Source: Polaromonas sp. P2-4
Lineage (GTDB): Bacteria > Pseudomonadota > Gammaproteobacteria > Burkholderiales > Burkholderiaceae_C
Length of the DNA stretch: 64,000 nucleotides
NCBI GenBank assembly: GCA_024703855.1
Contig: CP087965.1
Coordinates: forward strand, 5,820,001 to 5,884,000
Reading direction: 5' to 3'
In this document: one piece after another, positions 17,662-26,822 of the stretch
Layout of the letters: each line of letters starts with the position of its first letter
Position numbering within the stretch: position 1 is the stretch's first letter
The notes under the pieces: model-generated
The model's input: only the letters and a program-made list of their open reading frames with translations
Databases searched by the model: none
Told to the model about the DNA's origin: nothing
Program-made: the position numbers and the translations under genes

Positions 17662-18415
17662 ATGTCAGCCTTATCAGAAAACTTGAAATCCATGACTCCA
17701 GACTTTAACAAGCTTGCCAATTGGGCAACAAACCGCGGGGTAAAACCATTCGGCGCGCTGCTGATCGCGTGGCAATGCTGGGCACGCCGGGGTTCTGCAG
17801 CGGCGCAAACGTCCCCTGCACCCCTCAAAACCGGCAAACCCGTCCACACCATTCTGGTTGTCGGCGATTCGCTGAGCGCTGAATACGGCCTCAAGCGCGG
17901 CACGGGCTGGGTGACCTTGCTTGAAAAGCAGCTCGCCAACGAGAAGAAAAGCGCGAAGGTCGATAAGGTTGTCAAGGTTGTGAACGCCAGCATCAGCGGC
18001 GACACCACCTCGGGTGGGCGCTCGCGCCTGGCTTCCCTGCTGGCGCAGCACCAACCTGCCACGGTGGTGATAGAGCTGGGCGGCAATGACGCTGCGCGGC
18101 TTGCCGCTGGACATGACCGAGAAAAACCTGACCGCCATGACCCAGGACGCCAAAAAAGCCGGTGCCAAAGTGCTGTTGGTCGGCATGCAGGTGCCACCCA
18201 ACTATGGCGGGGCCTATGCGGCCAGCTTTGCTGGCCTGTTCCCCAAAGTAGCCAAGGCCGAAAAGGTGGCGCTGGTGCCTTTTCTCCTCAAAGGCATTGC
18301 CGATGTGAACGACTCGGCCACGCACTTCCAGGCAGACCGCATTCACCCCAACGAGTCCTCGCAAGCCAACATGCTGGCCAATGTGTGGCCCGAACTGAAG
18401 AAACTCATCCCGTGA
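17662..18415 (+). CDS. tesA: TesA-like GDSL esterase / lysophospholipase (one frame break)
   Basis: The composite is about 251 residues, of which roughly the first 55 form a long leader ending AAAQ before the catalytic domain. SGNH blocks are visible: the nucleophile serine in VVGDSLSAEYGL, the oxyanion glycine in NASISGDTTSGG, the asparagine in ELGGNDALRG and the Asp/His pair in DRIHPN. The family hydrolyses thioesters and lysophospholipids in the periplasm. The frame changes near 18093. It is divergent from ybbA and its stop overlaps the GTG start of selU, giving the order ybbA/tesA/selU that parallels enterobacterial ybbA/tesA/ybbB. Confidence 0.9.
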
Positions 18416-19467
18416 GCCTTGAACGTATTTCCGCTGAGCAAGCCCTCAGCACACTCGGCAATTTTTCTGACGTGATTGACGCCCGCAGCGAGGGCGAATA
18501 CGCCGAAGACCATCTGCCGGGCGCCGTCAACTGGCCCAGCCTGCATGATGAGGAACGCAAAATCGTCGGCACCCAGTACAAGCAGATCAACGCCTTCGAG
18601 GCCAAAAAACTGGGCGCGGCCCTGGTGGCCCAAAACATCGCCGCCCACATTCAGCGCGAGGTGCTGACCAAACCCAAGGAATGGCAGCCACTGGTGTACT
18701 GCTGGCGCGGCGGCAAGCGCAGCGGCTCACTGGCGCTGATTCTTGACCAGATCGGCTTCAGGGTGACGCTGGTAGATGGCGGCTACAAAGCCTTCAGGGC
18801 AGCGCTGGTGGCCGACCTGCCGCAACTGGCAGCAAGCCACCACTATCAGGTGGTGTGCGGCACCACCGGCTCGGGTAAAACACGCTTGCTGCATGCATTG
18901 GCGGCCCAGGGCGCGCAGGTGCTGGACCTGGAGGCGCTGGCGAATCACCGCAGTTCGGTGCTGGGCATGATCCCCGGCCTGCCGCAGCCCAGCCAGAAAG
19001 CCTTTGACAGCCGCATCTGGGCCGCACTGCGCAGCTTCGATGCGGCACGCCCCGTCTACATCGAAAGCGAAAGTAAAAAGTCGGCAATGTGGCCGTGCCC
19101 GAAGGCTTGATTGCCGCCATGCGCGCCAGCCCTTGCCTGCAGCTGAATTTGCCCGAAAGCGAACGGGTCGCGCTGCTGTTGGAAGACTATGATTTTTTTC
19201 GTCAAGGACATTGAATTTTTCTGCGACCGGCTGGGTGCCCTGACCGAGGCACGCGGCAAGGAAACCGTGCAGGACTGGCAGGCGCGTGCGCGCAGCGGTG
19301 ACGTGGCCTCTGTGGTCCGCGAATTGCTGGTGAAGCACTACGACCCGGTGTACCTGCAGTCGATGCGGCGCAACTTCAACCACTATGAAACTGCCCGGGT
19401 TTTTGCCCCGCGTGACCACAGCGTTGCCGCCATGGCCGAACTGGCAAAAACATTGATGGCAGGCTGA
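18412..19467 (+). CDS. selU: tRNA 2-selenouridine synthase (two frame breaks)
   Basis: The enzyme replaces sulfur in the wobble 2-thiouridine of certain tRNAs with selenium, using selenophosphate. The composite spans 352 codons. The N-terminal rhodanese domain has DARSEGEYAEDHLPGAVN and the active cysteine in YCWRGGKRSGS. A P-loop domain follows with GTTGSGKTRLLH. Frames change at the A5 run near 19079 and the T7 run near 19196; the two shifts compensate. The GTG start overlaps the tesA stop. A selD gene would be needed elsewhere in the genome for selenation. Geranylation of the same tRNA position is a known side activity of the family. Confidence 0.92.
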
Positions 19468-19530
19468 CCCCGCGCTTTTCTGAGTCAGAGGCATCCGGTC
19501 CATAGTTCAAAAAAACTGAAAAATCGACGC

Positions 19531-20655
19531 ATGAAAAAAATCTTGTTCGTATTCGGCATCGTCCTGGCGCTGGCAGTCACCTATTTCTGCTTCTGGCCCG
19601 TCCCGATTGAGCCCACCGTCTGGACAGCGCCCGCCGCACCGGGCTATGTCGGGCCGCACGCCGTCAACCAAAAGCTGGCCGGCCTGCAGCTTATTTCGCT
19701 GGGCCAGGAAGAAGGCCCCGAGCATGTCGCGATGGGTCCGGACGGCAAGCTGTATGTGGCGGTGGCGAGTGGCAATATTTTGCGCATGGCCCCCGATGGC
19801 AGCGCCCAGGAAGTCTTCGTCAACACCGGCGGGCGTGTGCTGGGTTTTGACTTTGATGCCGCCGGCAACCTGGTGGCGGCCGATGCCCTGCGGGGCTTGC
19901 TGTCGATCACACCCGAGCGGCTCATCAGCGTGCTGGCCAGCAATGTCGGAGACGATCCGATTCGCTATGCCGATGCGGTGGTGGTGGCCAAAAACCCGGC
20001 GGCAGGCGGAAAAATCTATTTCAGCGATGCCTCCACCCGGTTTGGCGCCAAGGAATGGGGCGGCACCTTCGAGGCCAGCGTGCTGGACATTCTGGAGCAG
20101 TCCTCCAGCGGCCGGGTGCTCGAATACGACCCGGCCACCAAAAATACCCGCATCGTTGCCCGGGGCCTGGCGTTTGCCAACGGCGTGGCCCTGAGCGCTG
20201 ATGAGCAGCACCTGTTTGTCAGCGAAACCGGCAAATACCGCGTCTGGAAAATCGCCACCGCGGCTCACCAGCTGGACATCAACCAGAACGGTCTGGACCC
20301 CAGTCAGGCCCGGGTGCTGCTGGACAATCTGCCAGGCTATCCCGACAACCTGATGCCCGCCGCTTCCGGTGGAAAAATCTGGCTGGGCCTCGTCAAGCCC
20401 GCGCAATCCGACCATCGACAAGATGGCCGAAAAGCCTTTTCTGCGTAAGGTCACCTTGCGGCTGCCGCGCGCTGTGGCCCATTCCCAAGGCCTATGGCCA
20501 TGTGGTGGCGTTCACTGAAGACGGCAAAATTCTGGCCGACCTGCAAGACCCCAGCGGGGCCTACCCCTGAAGCCACGGCTGTCACCGAGACGGCCGATCG
20601 CCTGTACATCCAGAGCCTGCACGCCAAAGGCCTGGGCTGGTTGCCCAAACAATAA
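19531..20655 (+). CDS. SMP-30/strictosidine synthase-like beta-propeller protein (three frame breaks)
   Basis: The composite is about 374 residues. A single N-terminal membrane anchor or uncleaved signal (KILFVFGIVLALAVTYFCFW) is followed by propeller repeats containing GPDGKLYVAV, VLGFDFDAAGNLVAAD, KIYFSDAST and FANGVALSADEQHLFVSET. This is the SMP-30/gluconolactonase and plant strictosidine synthase-like fold, mostly found in lactonases and esterases. The substrate is not inferable. Frames change near 20402, 20473 and 20568; the tail after each reads on as the same fold (AYGHVVAF, DLQDPSGAYP, LHAKGLGWLPK). It appears monocistronic, with a hairpin at its stop. Confidence 0.78.
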
Positions 20656-20702
20656 ACCCTGCGTCACCGGCGCCGGGCTTGGCGCTGGATGCGGCAGGGT
20701 TT
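20654..20702 (+). terminator. Hairpin terminator candidate after the SMP-30-like gene
   Basis: The arms AAACCCTGC (20654-20662) and GCAGGGTTT (20694-20702) are perfectly complementary, with a GC-rich inner stem between. The hairpin begins in the stop codon region of the upstream gene. The short T-run (TTT) makes it a weak intrinsic terminator; it could work in both directions. Confidence 0.5.
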
Positions 20703-20731
20703 AAGGGGGCTTGATCAGGAGTCTTGAGAAA

Positions 20732-20790
20732 TTTGCTATCAAAAACATAGCTTCTGGCGCACGTTCTGCATGGGCCAGAGGCTTGTTTCT
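20732..20790 (+). repeat. 60-bp mosaic repeat, copy 4
   Basis: Structure: TTGCTATCAAAAACATAGCT, then TCTGGCGCACGTTCTGCA and GGGCCAGAGGCTTG with a T-rich tail. It occupies the gap between the SMP-30-like gene and the small lysine-rich gene, downstream of both. Confidence 0.8.
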
Positions 20791-20825
20791 CTTATTTTTC
20801 TTGTTTATCCTGGTGCGTCAATGAA

Positions 20826-20995
20826 TTACGGCGTTGGTTCCGTGGGCGGCACATCCGTCGGCTCACCACTCGGCAGCTCATCCGTATCGGGTTCGTCTGG
20901 TTTGCCTTCGGCTTTGCGCTTGAGTTTGTCTTCTTTTTGCGCTTTTTGGCGAGCTCTTTCTGGCGTTTTTCGTAGGAATAATTAGGAGTTGCCAC
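20826..20995 (-). CDS. Small conserved lysine-rich protein (one frame break)
   Basis: The reconstructed product is about 56 residues: a basic N-terminus (ATPNYSYEKRQKELAKKRKK) followed, after a frame change near 20930 in an A/G run, by KRKAEGKPDEPDTDEL and a proline/threonine/glutamate-rich end (GEPTDVPPTEPTP). I recall short proteins opening with NYSYEKRQ as conserved hypotheticals in Betaproteobacteria; no function is known to me. The acidic tail after a basic helix suggests a disordered, possibly nucleic-acid-associated protein. GTG at 20995 is the apparent start, without a clear ribosome site. Confidence 0.6.
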
Positions 20996-21014
20996 AGAGT
21001 GCTTTCATGAAAAT

Positions 21015-22209
21015 TTAGCCCTTACTGTACTGCATTGCCTTCAGGCCCTGAGCAATGTCCGCTTGCAGGTCGGCAACGGCCTCCAGACCGACCGAAAAGC
21101 GCACCAGACCCCCTTTGTACGGCCATGGCGTGGTGCGCAAGGCTGGCACGTCATACGGCACGCACAAACTCATGGGCCCGGCCCAGCTGTAGCCCAGCTT
21201 GAAGCGCTTCAGGCGGTCACAAAACCCATCAATCTGCGCCTGCGTGTAGTCGGGCTTGAACACAGCGCTGAAAAGGCAGGCCGCGCCCGTGCAGTCCCGC
21301 TTCCAGATTTCGTGACCGGGCGAGCCCTGCAAGCGCAGGGTGCAGCACGGCAGCGATCTGCGGCTGGCTCTGCAGCCAGCTGGCCAGTTGCCGGGTCGCT
21401 GCATCCTGGGCGGCGTAGCGCAAAGTCATGCTGTTCAGGCCACGCAGCACCAGCTCGACATCGTTGCCGCCCACGCCATAGCCCACGCGCATATGGCAAA
21501 AGTGGATCAGGTGATGCAGCGCTTCGTTGTTGGTGACGACCGAGCCCATCAGCACGTCTGCGCCGCCGCTGGGGTATTTGGTGAGGGCCTGCACAGAAAC
21601 ATCCACGCCGAGGGTGAACGCATTGAACGCCAGGCCCGCGCCCCAGGTGTTGTCCAGTGCCGTAACAATGCCTTGCGCATGCGTCTGACCATGTGCCTTG
21701 ACCGCAGCGACCAGCGCAGGAAGATCGGGAAACTCCAGCGTGATGGAACCAGGCGCCTCCAGCCAGACCAGCCGGGTTTTGGGGCTTAGTTTGGCCGCCA
21801 GGTCGGCGGGGTTCATGGGGTCGTAAAACTGGTGGCTGATACCCCAGGCCACCAGTTCAGCGTGCGCAAACGCCTTGTTGGGGCCATAGGCGTTATCAGG
21901 AATCAACAGCTCGTCGCCCGTTTTAAGCAAGGCCATGCCCACCAGCACGACGGCGGCCAAACCACTGGGCACCAGGGTGCAAAACTTGCCGCCTTCCAGC
22001 GTGGCGATGCGCTCTTCCAGCGTGAAGGTGGTGGGCGTGCCGTGCAGCCCGTAGGTGTAGCCGGTTTTGTGCTTCCAGTCGTGGTTGCGTAGGGCCGCGA
22101 CGCTGGGAAATATGACCGTAGAAGCTTTGTAAACCGCTGGTGGAACGGCGTCAAAACCGGCAGGCGGCGTGTAGGCGTGGTGAATCAGTTGGGTAGATGG
22201 ATCGCTCAT
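21015..22209 (-). CDS. metC: Cystathionine beta-lyase family PLP enzyme (one frame break)
   Basis: About 398 residues of the Cys/Met metabolism PLP family. Landmarks: YTYGLHGTPTTFTLEERIA, the cofactor-contacting VPSGLAAVVL, LDNTWGAG and the Schiff-base lysine in ALTKYPSGGADVLMG. The C-terminal GGLVRFSVGLEAVADLQADI is standard. This subgroup (YGLHGTPT) is usually annotated as cystathionine beta-lyase, making homocysteine for methionine synthesis; other C-S lyase activities are possible. The frame changes near 21328. ATG 22209 was chosen at MSDPSTQLIHH. It lies downstream of a phosphoribosyltransferase, separated from it by a palindromic repeat. Confidence 0.85.
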
Positions 22210-22269
22210 GCGCCATGTTAACGGGCTTGGGAGTGGGCGCCGCCTATGCATCGACAAATAGCCGCAATT

Positions 22270-22342
22270 TTCCGCCGGGCCGCCCCAAGGAAAATTAGCC
22301 CCTCGGGGGGCAGAGAGCTACACGCAGTGAGCGAACGTGGGG
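22270..22342 (+). repeat. GC-rich palindromic repeat, copy E
   Basis: A full copy: GGGCCGCCCCAAGG, the palindrome CCCCTCGGGGGG and the tail GTGAGCGAACGTGGGGGTC. It lies between metC and the phosphoribosyltransferase gene, opposite to their direction. It is the copy most similar to that at 831-908. Confidence 0.85.
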
Positions 22343-22347
22343 GTCAA

Positions 22348-22872
22348 TCAGATCTTCCATTTCGCCATGAGCTGCTCTGGCGTGAGCGCGTCGTAGGCTT
22401 CAAACGGCTGGTGAATCCAGGGGTTGGTGGGCAGCGACTCGACCGAGTAATCGGCCTGGAAAGTGGAGGCCCCTTTGGTCCAGATCACGGCACTGCGCAG
22501 CTCGGTAATCGGCTGGTAGTTGGTGCGCAACTGATGAATCACCGCATTGAGGGTCAGGCCTGAATCAGCCAGGTCGTCCACCAGCAGCACCTTGCCGGCG
22601 ATTTCGCCTTTGGGTGTGGTGATGAAGCGGGCAATGTCCAGGTTGCCTTGCGTCCTGCCGGAATCCGCCCGGTAAGAGCTGGTGGACATGATGGCCAGCG
22701 GCTTGTCAAAAATGCGCGACAAAATGTCGCCCGGGCGCATGCCGCCACGCGCCAGGCACAAGATGGTGTCGAACTGCCAGCCCGACTGGTGAATCTTGAT
22801 GGCCAGTTTTTCAATCAGGCTGTGGTATTCGTCATAGCTGACGTAGAGATGCTTGCCGTCTTCGGTCAACAT
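22348..22872 (-). CDS. Phosphoribosyltransferase (Gpt/Hpt-like)
   Basis: An intact 174-residue type I phosphoribosyltransferase. The PRPP-binding loop VLLVDDLADSG (95-105) and an upstream LARGGMRPGDILS segment are clear. The family transfers phosphoribose to purine bases, and xanthine/guanine-type substrates are likely given the preceding purA. The start at 22872 has AGGAG 8 bases upstream. That ribosome site lies inside a mosaic repeat (22877-22945). It follows purA by 79 bases in the same direction and is probably part of the same transcript. Confidence 0.85.
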   Translation of the reverse strand: MLTEDGKHLYVSYDEYHSLIEKLAIKIHQSGWQFDTILCLARGGMRPGDILSRIFDKPLAIMSTSSYRADSGRTQGNLDIARFITTPKGEIAGKVLLVDDLADSGLTLNAVIHQLRTNYQPITELRSAVIWTKGASTFQADYSVESLPTNPWIHQPFEAYDALTPEQLMAKWKI

Positions 22873-22876
22873 GGAA

Positions 22877-22945
22877 TTGCTCCTGATTTAATAGCTGCTT
22901 GCACCCGTCCCGTATGGGCTAGGTGCATATTTTATTCAAAACTCT
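22877..22945 (+). repeat. 60-bp mosaic repeat, copy 5 (carries a ribosome site)
   Basis: TTGCTCCTGATTTAATAGCTG, then CTTGCACCCGTCCCGTATGGGCTAGG-type sequence and an A/T tail. Read on the minus strand its outer end provides CAGGAGCAA just before the phosphoribosyltransferase start. It fills the gap between purA and that gene. Confidence 0.75.
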
Positions 22946-22951
22946 GCCAGT

Positions 22952-24298
22952 TCAGGCGACGTAGGGGTTACGCAGCAGGATGGTGTGGTCGCGGTCCGGG
23001 CTGGTCGAAATCATGTCAATCGGCACGCCCGTCACTTCTTCAATCCGCTTCAGGTAACGCTGGGCTGCGGCAGGCAACTTGTCATACTCGGTCACGCCGA
23101 CCGTGCTCTGGCTCCAGCCTGGCAGGCTTTCGTAAATCGGCTTGCAGCGGGCGATGTCGTCTGCACCCATGGGCAGGATGTCGGTGATGTGACCGTCCAG
23201 CTCGTAGCCGGTGCACAGCTTGAGCTCCTCAATGCCATCGAGCACGTCGAGCTTGGTGATGCACAGACCCGACAGGCCATTGACCTGGGCCGAGCGCTTG
23301 AGCAGGGCCGCGTCAAACCAGCCGCAGCGCCGGCTGCGTCCCGTGGTCACGCCTTTTCAGCGCCCACGGTGCTGAGGTGGTAGCCGACGGTGCCGGGAAC
23401 TTCCCAGTCCAGTTCGGTCGGGGAACGGACCGCCGCCCACACGCGTGCAGTAGGCCTTGGTAATGCCCAGGATGTAATGCAGCATGCCGGGGCCGACACC
23501 CGCGCCGGCGGAGGCATTGCCCGCCACGCAGTTGCTGGAGGTCACATAGGGGTAGGTGCCGTGGTCCACGTCGAGCAGCGTGCCCTGCGCGCCTTCGAAC
23601 AGCAGGTTGGCGCCGTCACGGTGCGCGTCGTTCAGCTCGCGCGACACATCGGCCATCATGGGCTTGAGCAGTTCGGCATGGCGCATGGCCTCGTCGTACA
23701 CCGTGTCAAAGTCAATGGCGGGCGCGTTCAGGTAGCCGGTCAGCACAAAGTTGTGCAAGTCCAGCAATTCGCGCAGCTTGGTGGCAAAGCGCTCGGGGTA
23801 TTTGAGGTCTTGCACGCAGCAGCTGCGGCGGGCAATTTTGTCTTCGTAGGCGGGGCCGATGCCGCGGCCGGTGGTGCCAATCTTGGTGGTGCCGCCCTTC
23901 TCGCGGTAGGTTTCGCGGGCAATGTCGAGCGCGGCATGGAAAGGCAAAATCAGCGGACAGGCTTCGCTGATGCGCAGGCGCGAGCGCACTTCCACACCGG
24001 CTTTTTCCAGGCCCTCAATTTCTTCAAACAGTTTGGCCGCCGACAGCACCACACCGTTGCCGATGTAGCACTTGACGCCCGGGCGCATGATGCCGCTGGG
24101 GATCAGGTGCAGCGCCGTCTTGACACCGTTGATGACCAGCGTATGGCCGGCGTTGTGGCCGCCCTGAAAGCGCACCACGCCCTGGGACATTTCGGTGAGC
24201 CAGTCGACCAGCTTACCTTTGCCCTCATCGCCCCACTGGGTGCCCACGACCACGACGTTGCGGCCCGCAGTTGCGGTTGGTTTGTTTGTCATCTTCAA
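22952..24298 (-). CDS. purA: Adenylosuccinate synthetase (two compensating frame breaks)
   Basis: The enzyme makes adenylosuccinate from IMP, aspartate and GTP in AMP synthesis. The span is 449 codons, slightly longer than E. coli PurA (432). Landmarks: the GTP-binding GTQWGDEGKGKLVDWL, FQGGHNAGHTLV, GTTGRGIGPAYEDK, FEGAQGTLLDVDHGTYP and the C-terminal TSPDRDHTILL. Frames change near 23430 and 23355 and the shifts cancel. The product is essential in minimal medium and the sequence is otherwise perfect, so errors are the likely cause. It follows hisZ by 7 bases in the conserved hflK-hflC-hisZ-purA order of Burkholderiales. Confidence 0.96.
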
Positions 24299-24305
24299 TT
24301 TCTCG

Positions 24306-25543
24306 TTAAGGATTCGTTAGGAGAGGGCCGAGTGCCAGTATGGAACCGGGCTCTTCAGGCAACTTTTTCAGGGGCTGGACCACCCACTGACCGGCCACAT
24401 GGGCCAGTTCGCGGTCGCAGTCAAATTCATTGACTTCGTGTTCGTGACCCGGCAACACGCAGGCCACGGTTTCGCCGCCCGCACGCAGATGGGCAATGGC
24501 GGCACGCAAGCCGGCGTCTTCGCCCCATGGGGCGCGAATGGCGGCTTTGAGCGGCCGGGGTGGCAGTACGTTGACCAATTCTTTCAGATCCAGGCTGAAG
24601 CCGACGGCTGGCCGGTTGCGGCCAAACACCGCGCCAACCTCGTCATAACGCCCGCCGCGCGCCAGTTCTGCGCCCTGCCCGTAAATGGCAAAGCGGGTGC
24701 CGCTGTAATAGGCGTAACCACGCAAGTCTGCCAGGTCAAAGCTGACCTGCACATCGCCTTTTGACCCCGTGTATGGGATCCCAGCCACTTCAAATTTTGT
24801 AGCGCCTCGCGCACACCGGGCGTGGCCTGCAGAGATTTTTCAGCCTCAACCAGAACTTTTTCATCACCGTAGAGCTGCAACAGCGCTTTCAGGCCTTCAC
24901 GTGCCGCAGGAGAAATGCCGTCCTTCAGGCTCGCGGTGAGGCTGTCCAGCTCGCTTGCATCTTTGGCCGCCAGCGCGGCATGAATCAGGGCCAGCATTTT
25001 GGCGCTGATCGTGGCCCCTGCCAGCAAGCTGCTGACAATGCGGACATCGGCCATGTCCACCGCCAACTCGGTCACACCGGCAGCCTTCAGGCCTTCGAGG
25101 GCCAGCAGCTGGGCTTCAAGGTCGGCTTCCAGCCCGGCATGGCCGTAAATTTCTGCGCCAAACTGCAAGGGTTCACGGGTGGCAAGAGGACGGTCGGCCC
25201 GGGTATGCAGCACCGGGCCGCAGTAGCACAGGCAGGCTACGCCGTTACGGTTCAGCAGGTGTGCGTCAATGCGGGCGACTTGCGGTGTGGTGTCAGCACG
25301 CAAGCCCAGGGTGCGGCCAGACAGCTGGTCTACCAGTTTGAAGGTCTGCAGGTCCAGCGCTTCGCCGGTGCCGGTGAGCAGCGACTCCAGGTGTTCCAGC
25401 AGGGGCGGCATGACCAGTTCATAGCCATAGCTGCGGGCGCTATCCAGGAAAAGACGGCGCAGCTCTTCGATGTGACGCGCCTCGGAGGGCAAGACATCGG
25501 CAATTTGATCGGGCAATTGCCATGATGACGACCAGGCGGGCAT
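24306..25543 (-). CDS. hisZ: ATP phosphoribosyltransferase regulatory subunit (one frame break)
   Basis: A histidyl-tRNA synthetase paralog that lacks aminoacylation and forms the regulatory subunit of the short-form HisG complex. The composite is about 412 residues. It begins with the typical QLPDQIADVLPSEARHIEELR. It retains class II-like motifs (LGLRADTTPQVARI, QFGAEIYGH, YSGTRFAIYG, GGRYDEVGAVFGR) without the histidine-specific loops seen in the true HisS at 33058-34421. The frame changes near 24765. It is encoded just before purA and after DUF2065, as usual in Betaproteobacteria. Confidence 0.92.
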
Positions 25544-25671
25544 TGTAATTTTCGTGGGCTGTTAAAAACGAGATTTTACCGGGCTTGAAGCCGCTTTTCG
25601 CCGCGCCGGCGACAGGATGGGCGGCCGGACGCAAATACGCGCATCTGCGCTGGCCTTAAATGGCGTGCAGT

Positions 25672-25860
25672 TCAGGCCAGAACGGCCAGCAAAATCAATC
25701 CGGCCGCAATGCTGCAAAGCCCGAAAAAGCGGATCTGCCCGTTACCCAGCTTGAGGATCTGTTCAAACATACCGCGCCATCCTCGGGGTGAAATAAGCGG
25801 CAACAAGCCTTCGATCACCAGCATCAGGGCCAGTGCCAGCCAGAGCGTGTTGCCGTCCAC
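25672..25860 (-). CDS. DUF2065 (YjeT-like) small membrane protein
   Basis: An intact 62-residue protein with two hydrophobic helices (LWLALALMLVIEGLLPLI and FGLCSIAAGLILLAVLA) joined by SPRGWRGMFEQI. This matches the DUF2065/YjeT family. Its gene is commonly found next to hflC and purA, as here, and is presumed to be associated with membrane quality control; the molecular role is unknown. It follows hflC by only 5 bases. Confidence 0.85.
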   Translation of the reverse strand: MDGNTLWLALALMLVIEGLLPLISPRGWRGMFEQILKLGNGQIRFFGLCSIAAGLILLAVLA

Positions 25861-25865
25861 GCGGT

Positions 25866-26777
25866 TTATTTTTTGCCAGGGGCTGCTGCGCCGCTACCGG
25901 TCCCGCCTGAGCCACGCATGGCTTTGAAGAAGTCGGACGATGGATCAAGCACCATCACGTCGCTTTTCTTGGTAAAACTGGCCTTGTAGGCATCGAGGCT
26001 GCGGTAGAACTGGGCAAACTGCGGATCACGGCCAAACGATTCTGCGTAGGTACGGGCGGCTTCGGCATCGCCCTCGCCTTTGACTTTCTGGGCATCACGG
26101 TAGGCATTGGCAACCGCAACTTCACGCTGCCTGTCGGCATCGGCGCGAATCTTTTCACCTTCTGCCGCGCCGGTTGAGCGCAACTCATTGGCCACGCGCT
26201 GGCGCTCAGCCACCATGCGCTTGTAAACCGAGTCGGTAATGGCTTCCACATAGTCCACGCGGGTGATGCGGACATCGACCACATCCACACCCCATGGCTT
26301 GGCGCCCTGCACCACCTGCAAGACCTCGCGCTTGACGTCGGCCATCAGGGCCTCGCGTTTGAGCGACAGCAAATCCTTGACCGTGCGCTTGTTGATCTCT
26401 TCCTGAAACGCATTGCGTACCACCCGGCTCAGTTGGTTGGCACCAGCTTTTTCGTCCAGCCCGACATTGCGGATGTACTCGGTAGGCTGTGTAATGCGCC
26501 AGCGAACGTACCAGTCAATGACCACGCGCTGCTTTTCAGCCGTCAGCATCGGCTCTGCATCGACGCTGTCCAGCACCAGGAGGCGCTTGTCGATGTATGA
26601 CACGTTCTGGAACGGCGGCGGCAACTTGGCATGAAGTCCCGGCTCGGTAATCACGTCCTTGATCTGCCCCAATGCATACACCACGCCAAACTGCCGTTGA
26701 TCGACAACAAACAGCGTAGAACTGAGCAGTGCCAGGACTACCAGCAAGGAAGAAACAATAAATCCAACTCTATTCAC
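25866..26777 (-). CDS. hflC: HflC protein (FtsH protease modulator)
   Basis: An intact 303-residue SPFH/band 7 protein. One N-terminal transmembrane helix (VGFIVSSLLVVLALLSSTLF) is followed by a periplasmic SPFH domain (GVVYALGQIKDVITEPGLH) and a long coiled coil (VAERQRVANELRSTGAAEGEK, ADADRQREVAVANAY). HflC and HflK form the cage that surrounds FtsH and restrains degradation of membrane proteins. It follows hflK by 45 bases. Confidence 0.94.
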   Translation of the reverse strand: MNRVGFIVSSLLVVLALLSSTLFVVDQRQFGVVYALGQIKDVITEPGLHAKLPPPFQNVSYIDKRLLVLDSVDAEPMLTAEKQRVVIDWYVRWRITQPTEYIRNVGLDEKAGANQLSRVVRNAFQEEINKRTVKDLLSLKREALMADVKREVLQVVQGAKPWGVDVVDVRITRVDYVEAITDSVYKRMVAERQRVANELRSTGAAEGEKIRADADRQREVAVANAYRDAQKVKGEGDAEAARTYAESFGRDPQFAQFYRSLDAYKASFTKKSDVMVLDPSSDFFKAMRGSGGTGSGAAAPGKK

Positions 26778-26822
26778 TTTTGTCTTCCTTAGCGTGTTTC
26801 ACGTTCATGGGTACGCGACGCA

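Noticed and set aside
17593..19110. A 505-residue TesA-SelU fusion ORF
   Set aside because: The esterase changes frame near 18093 and ends at 18415, where the GTG of selU overlaps. The open frame through the middle is out of frame for TesA.
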